Shown: positions 63,501 to 64,000 of the stretch, piece after piece
Layout of the letters: each line of letters opens with the position of its first letter
How positions within the stretch are numbered: position 1 is the stretch's first letter
NCBI GenBank assembly: GCA_017640725.1
Contig: JAEPQB010000003.1
Location: forward strand, 372,001-436,000
DNA length: 64,000 nucleotides
Source of the DNA: Kordiimonadaceae bacterium
Lineage (GTDB): Bacteria; Pseudomonadota; Alphaproteobacteria; Sphingomonadales; Kordiimonadaceae
Direction of reading: 5' to 3'
Notes under the pieces: model-generated
Database searches by the model: none
What the model was told of the DNA's origin: nothing
The model's input: only the letters and a program-made list of their open reading frames with translations
Translations under genes and position numbers: made by a program

Positions 63501-64000
63501 CTAGGCGTCTGAGAGTTTCACGACCTGCTTGCCAAAGTTTTTGCCTTGCATCATGTCGATGAAAGCTTGTGGTGCGTTTTCGATGCCCTCAGCCACGCTT
63601 TCATGATATTTGAGTTTGCCTTCATTGAGCCAACCTGCAGCTACCTGGATCCACTCCATGCCAAGTTCAGGATAATTGAAGACAATGAAACCCTGCATCT
63701 TTGCGCTGCGGCCAACAAGTAAAGCCATATTGCGTGGGCCAGGCGGCATGTCATCCAGTGTCGCATTGTACATGGAAATCATGCCACAGAGCGCGATGCG
63801 GCTGTGGAAATTCAGGTTGGCGATTACGGCTTCAAGCTGAGGCCCGCCAACATTTTCAAAGTAAACGTCGATGCCATTTGGGTTGCAGCGCTGCATCGCT
63901 TTGTAAACATCTTCGTTTTTATAGTTAAACGCCTCGTCGAAACCGAGTTCGTCTTTCAAGTAGGCAACTTTGTCGTCAGACCCGGCGCTGCCCGCCACAT
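63501..64000 (-). CDS. NADP-dependent medium-chain oxidoreductase (CurA/PTGR-like), C-terminal part, cut by right edge
   Basis: About 166 C-terminal residues are visible; the start lies beyond the window (the GTG near the edge is judged internal, in the VAGSAGSDDKV cofactor-binding segment). DELGFDEAFNYKNED, GIDVYFENVGGPQLEAV, RIALCGMISMYN and the ending KNFGKQVVKL match the zinc-free enone-reductase group of the MDR superfamily (curcumin reductase CurA, prostaglandin reductase). Substrate unknown. Confidence 0.9.
   Translation of the reverse strand, partial: VAGSAGSDDKVAYLKDELGFDEAFNYKNEDVYKAMQRCNPNGIDVYFENVGGPQLEAVIANLNFHSRIALCGMISMYNATLDDMPPGPRNMALLVGRSAKMQGFIVFNYPELGMEWIQVAAGWLNEGKLKYHESVAEGIENAPQAFIDMMQGKNFGKQVVKLSDA

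Noticed and set aside
1-64000. Search by eye for tRNA genes, CRISPR repeats, transposases, integrases and riboswitches
   Set aside because: No T-loop consensus in the intergenic gaps, no regular repeats, and no mobile-element proteins were found; weak structured RNAs could be missed by eye.

Overview
The window is a gene-dense chromosomal segment of an alphaproteobacterium with roughly balanced GC. No rRNA, tRNA, CRISPR array, integrase, transposase or prophage gene was seen. The assignment rests on gene content and order: a DUF1489 gene, an HdaA-type DnaA regulator, the block purN-purM // DUF2066-permease-hdaA-ppk-ppx // rnd // aspS, and the block panB-YfgM-bamB-der are typical of Alphaproteobacteria. 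I cannot name a genus; a marine lineage such as Kordiimonadales or a relative is a guess. No gap between genes exceeds 300 bases once start codons are chosen.

Layout. 1-5.3 kb: glnE (partial), a large AsmA/YhdP-like envelope protein and a secreted cyclase-family hydrolase. 5.3-8.9 kb: tyrS divergent from anmK, then soxR divergent from a glyoxalase-fold gene with a near-consensus SoxR operator between them. 8.9-12.7 kb: an alpha/beta hydrolase, two tandem cysteine desulfurases, an ISC-type ferredoxin and a small acidic exported protein. 12.7-15.9 kb: rpsF-rpsR-rplI and dnaB, with a DnaA-box pair before dnaB. 15.9-17.5 kb: a secreted TPR protein and DUF1489. 17.8-24.0 kb: fabD-fabG-acpP-fabF-mltG-yicC-gmk, joining fatty-acid synthesis to cell-wall and nucleotide functions. 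24.0-29.5 kb: lptD-surA-pdxA-rsmA on the minus strand (outer-membrane assembly). 29.7-32.1 kb: pepA-holC-GNAT. 32.1-37.2 kb: an ABC-F ATPase and a three-gene envelope operon (beta-propeller protein, RclC-like membrane protein, Tat-exported PLP enzyme). 37.3-40.7 kb: ndk, a histidine kinase lacking its phospho-acceptor histidine, purN, purM. 40.8-52.4 kb: DUF2066, permease, hdaA, ppk, ppx, rnd, aspS, guaA. 52.4-54.1 kb: an acyltransferase bracketed by a duplicated guaA 3' end, then a small membrane protein. 54.2-58.9 kb: panB, YfgM-like, bamB, der. 58.9-64 kb: an NMT1/THI5-type ABC transporter, ctaA, cutA, an exported VOC protein and a partial quinone-reductase-like oxidoreductase.

Most of the window is core housekeeping. 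The points that deserve a second look are the guaA 3'-end duplication around the acyltransferase, the pseudo-histidine-kinase (His to Leu in the H-box), the SoxR-controlled VOC gene, the envelope operon with a Tat-exported PLP enzyme, the DnaA-box palindrome upstream of dnaB, a perfect 28-bp palindrome near the right edge, and a hairpin that buries the ribosome binding site of the secreted cyclase. I saw no clear new multi-gene defence or biosynthetic system.
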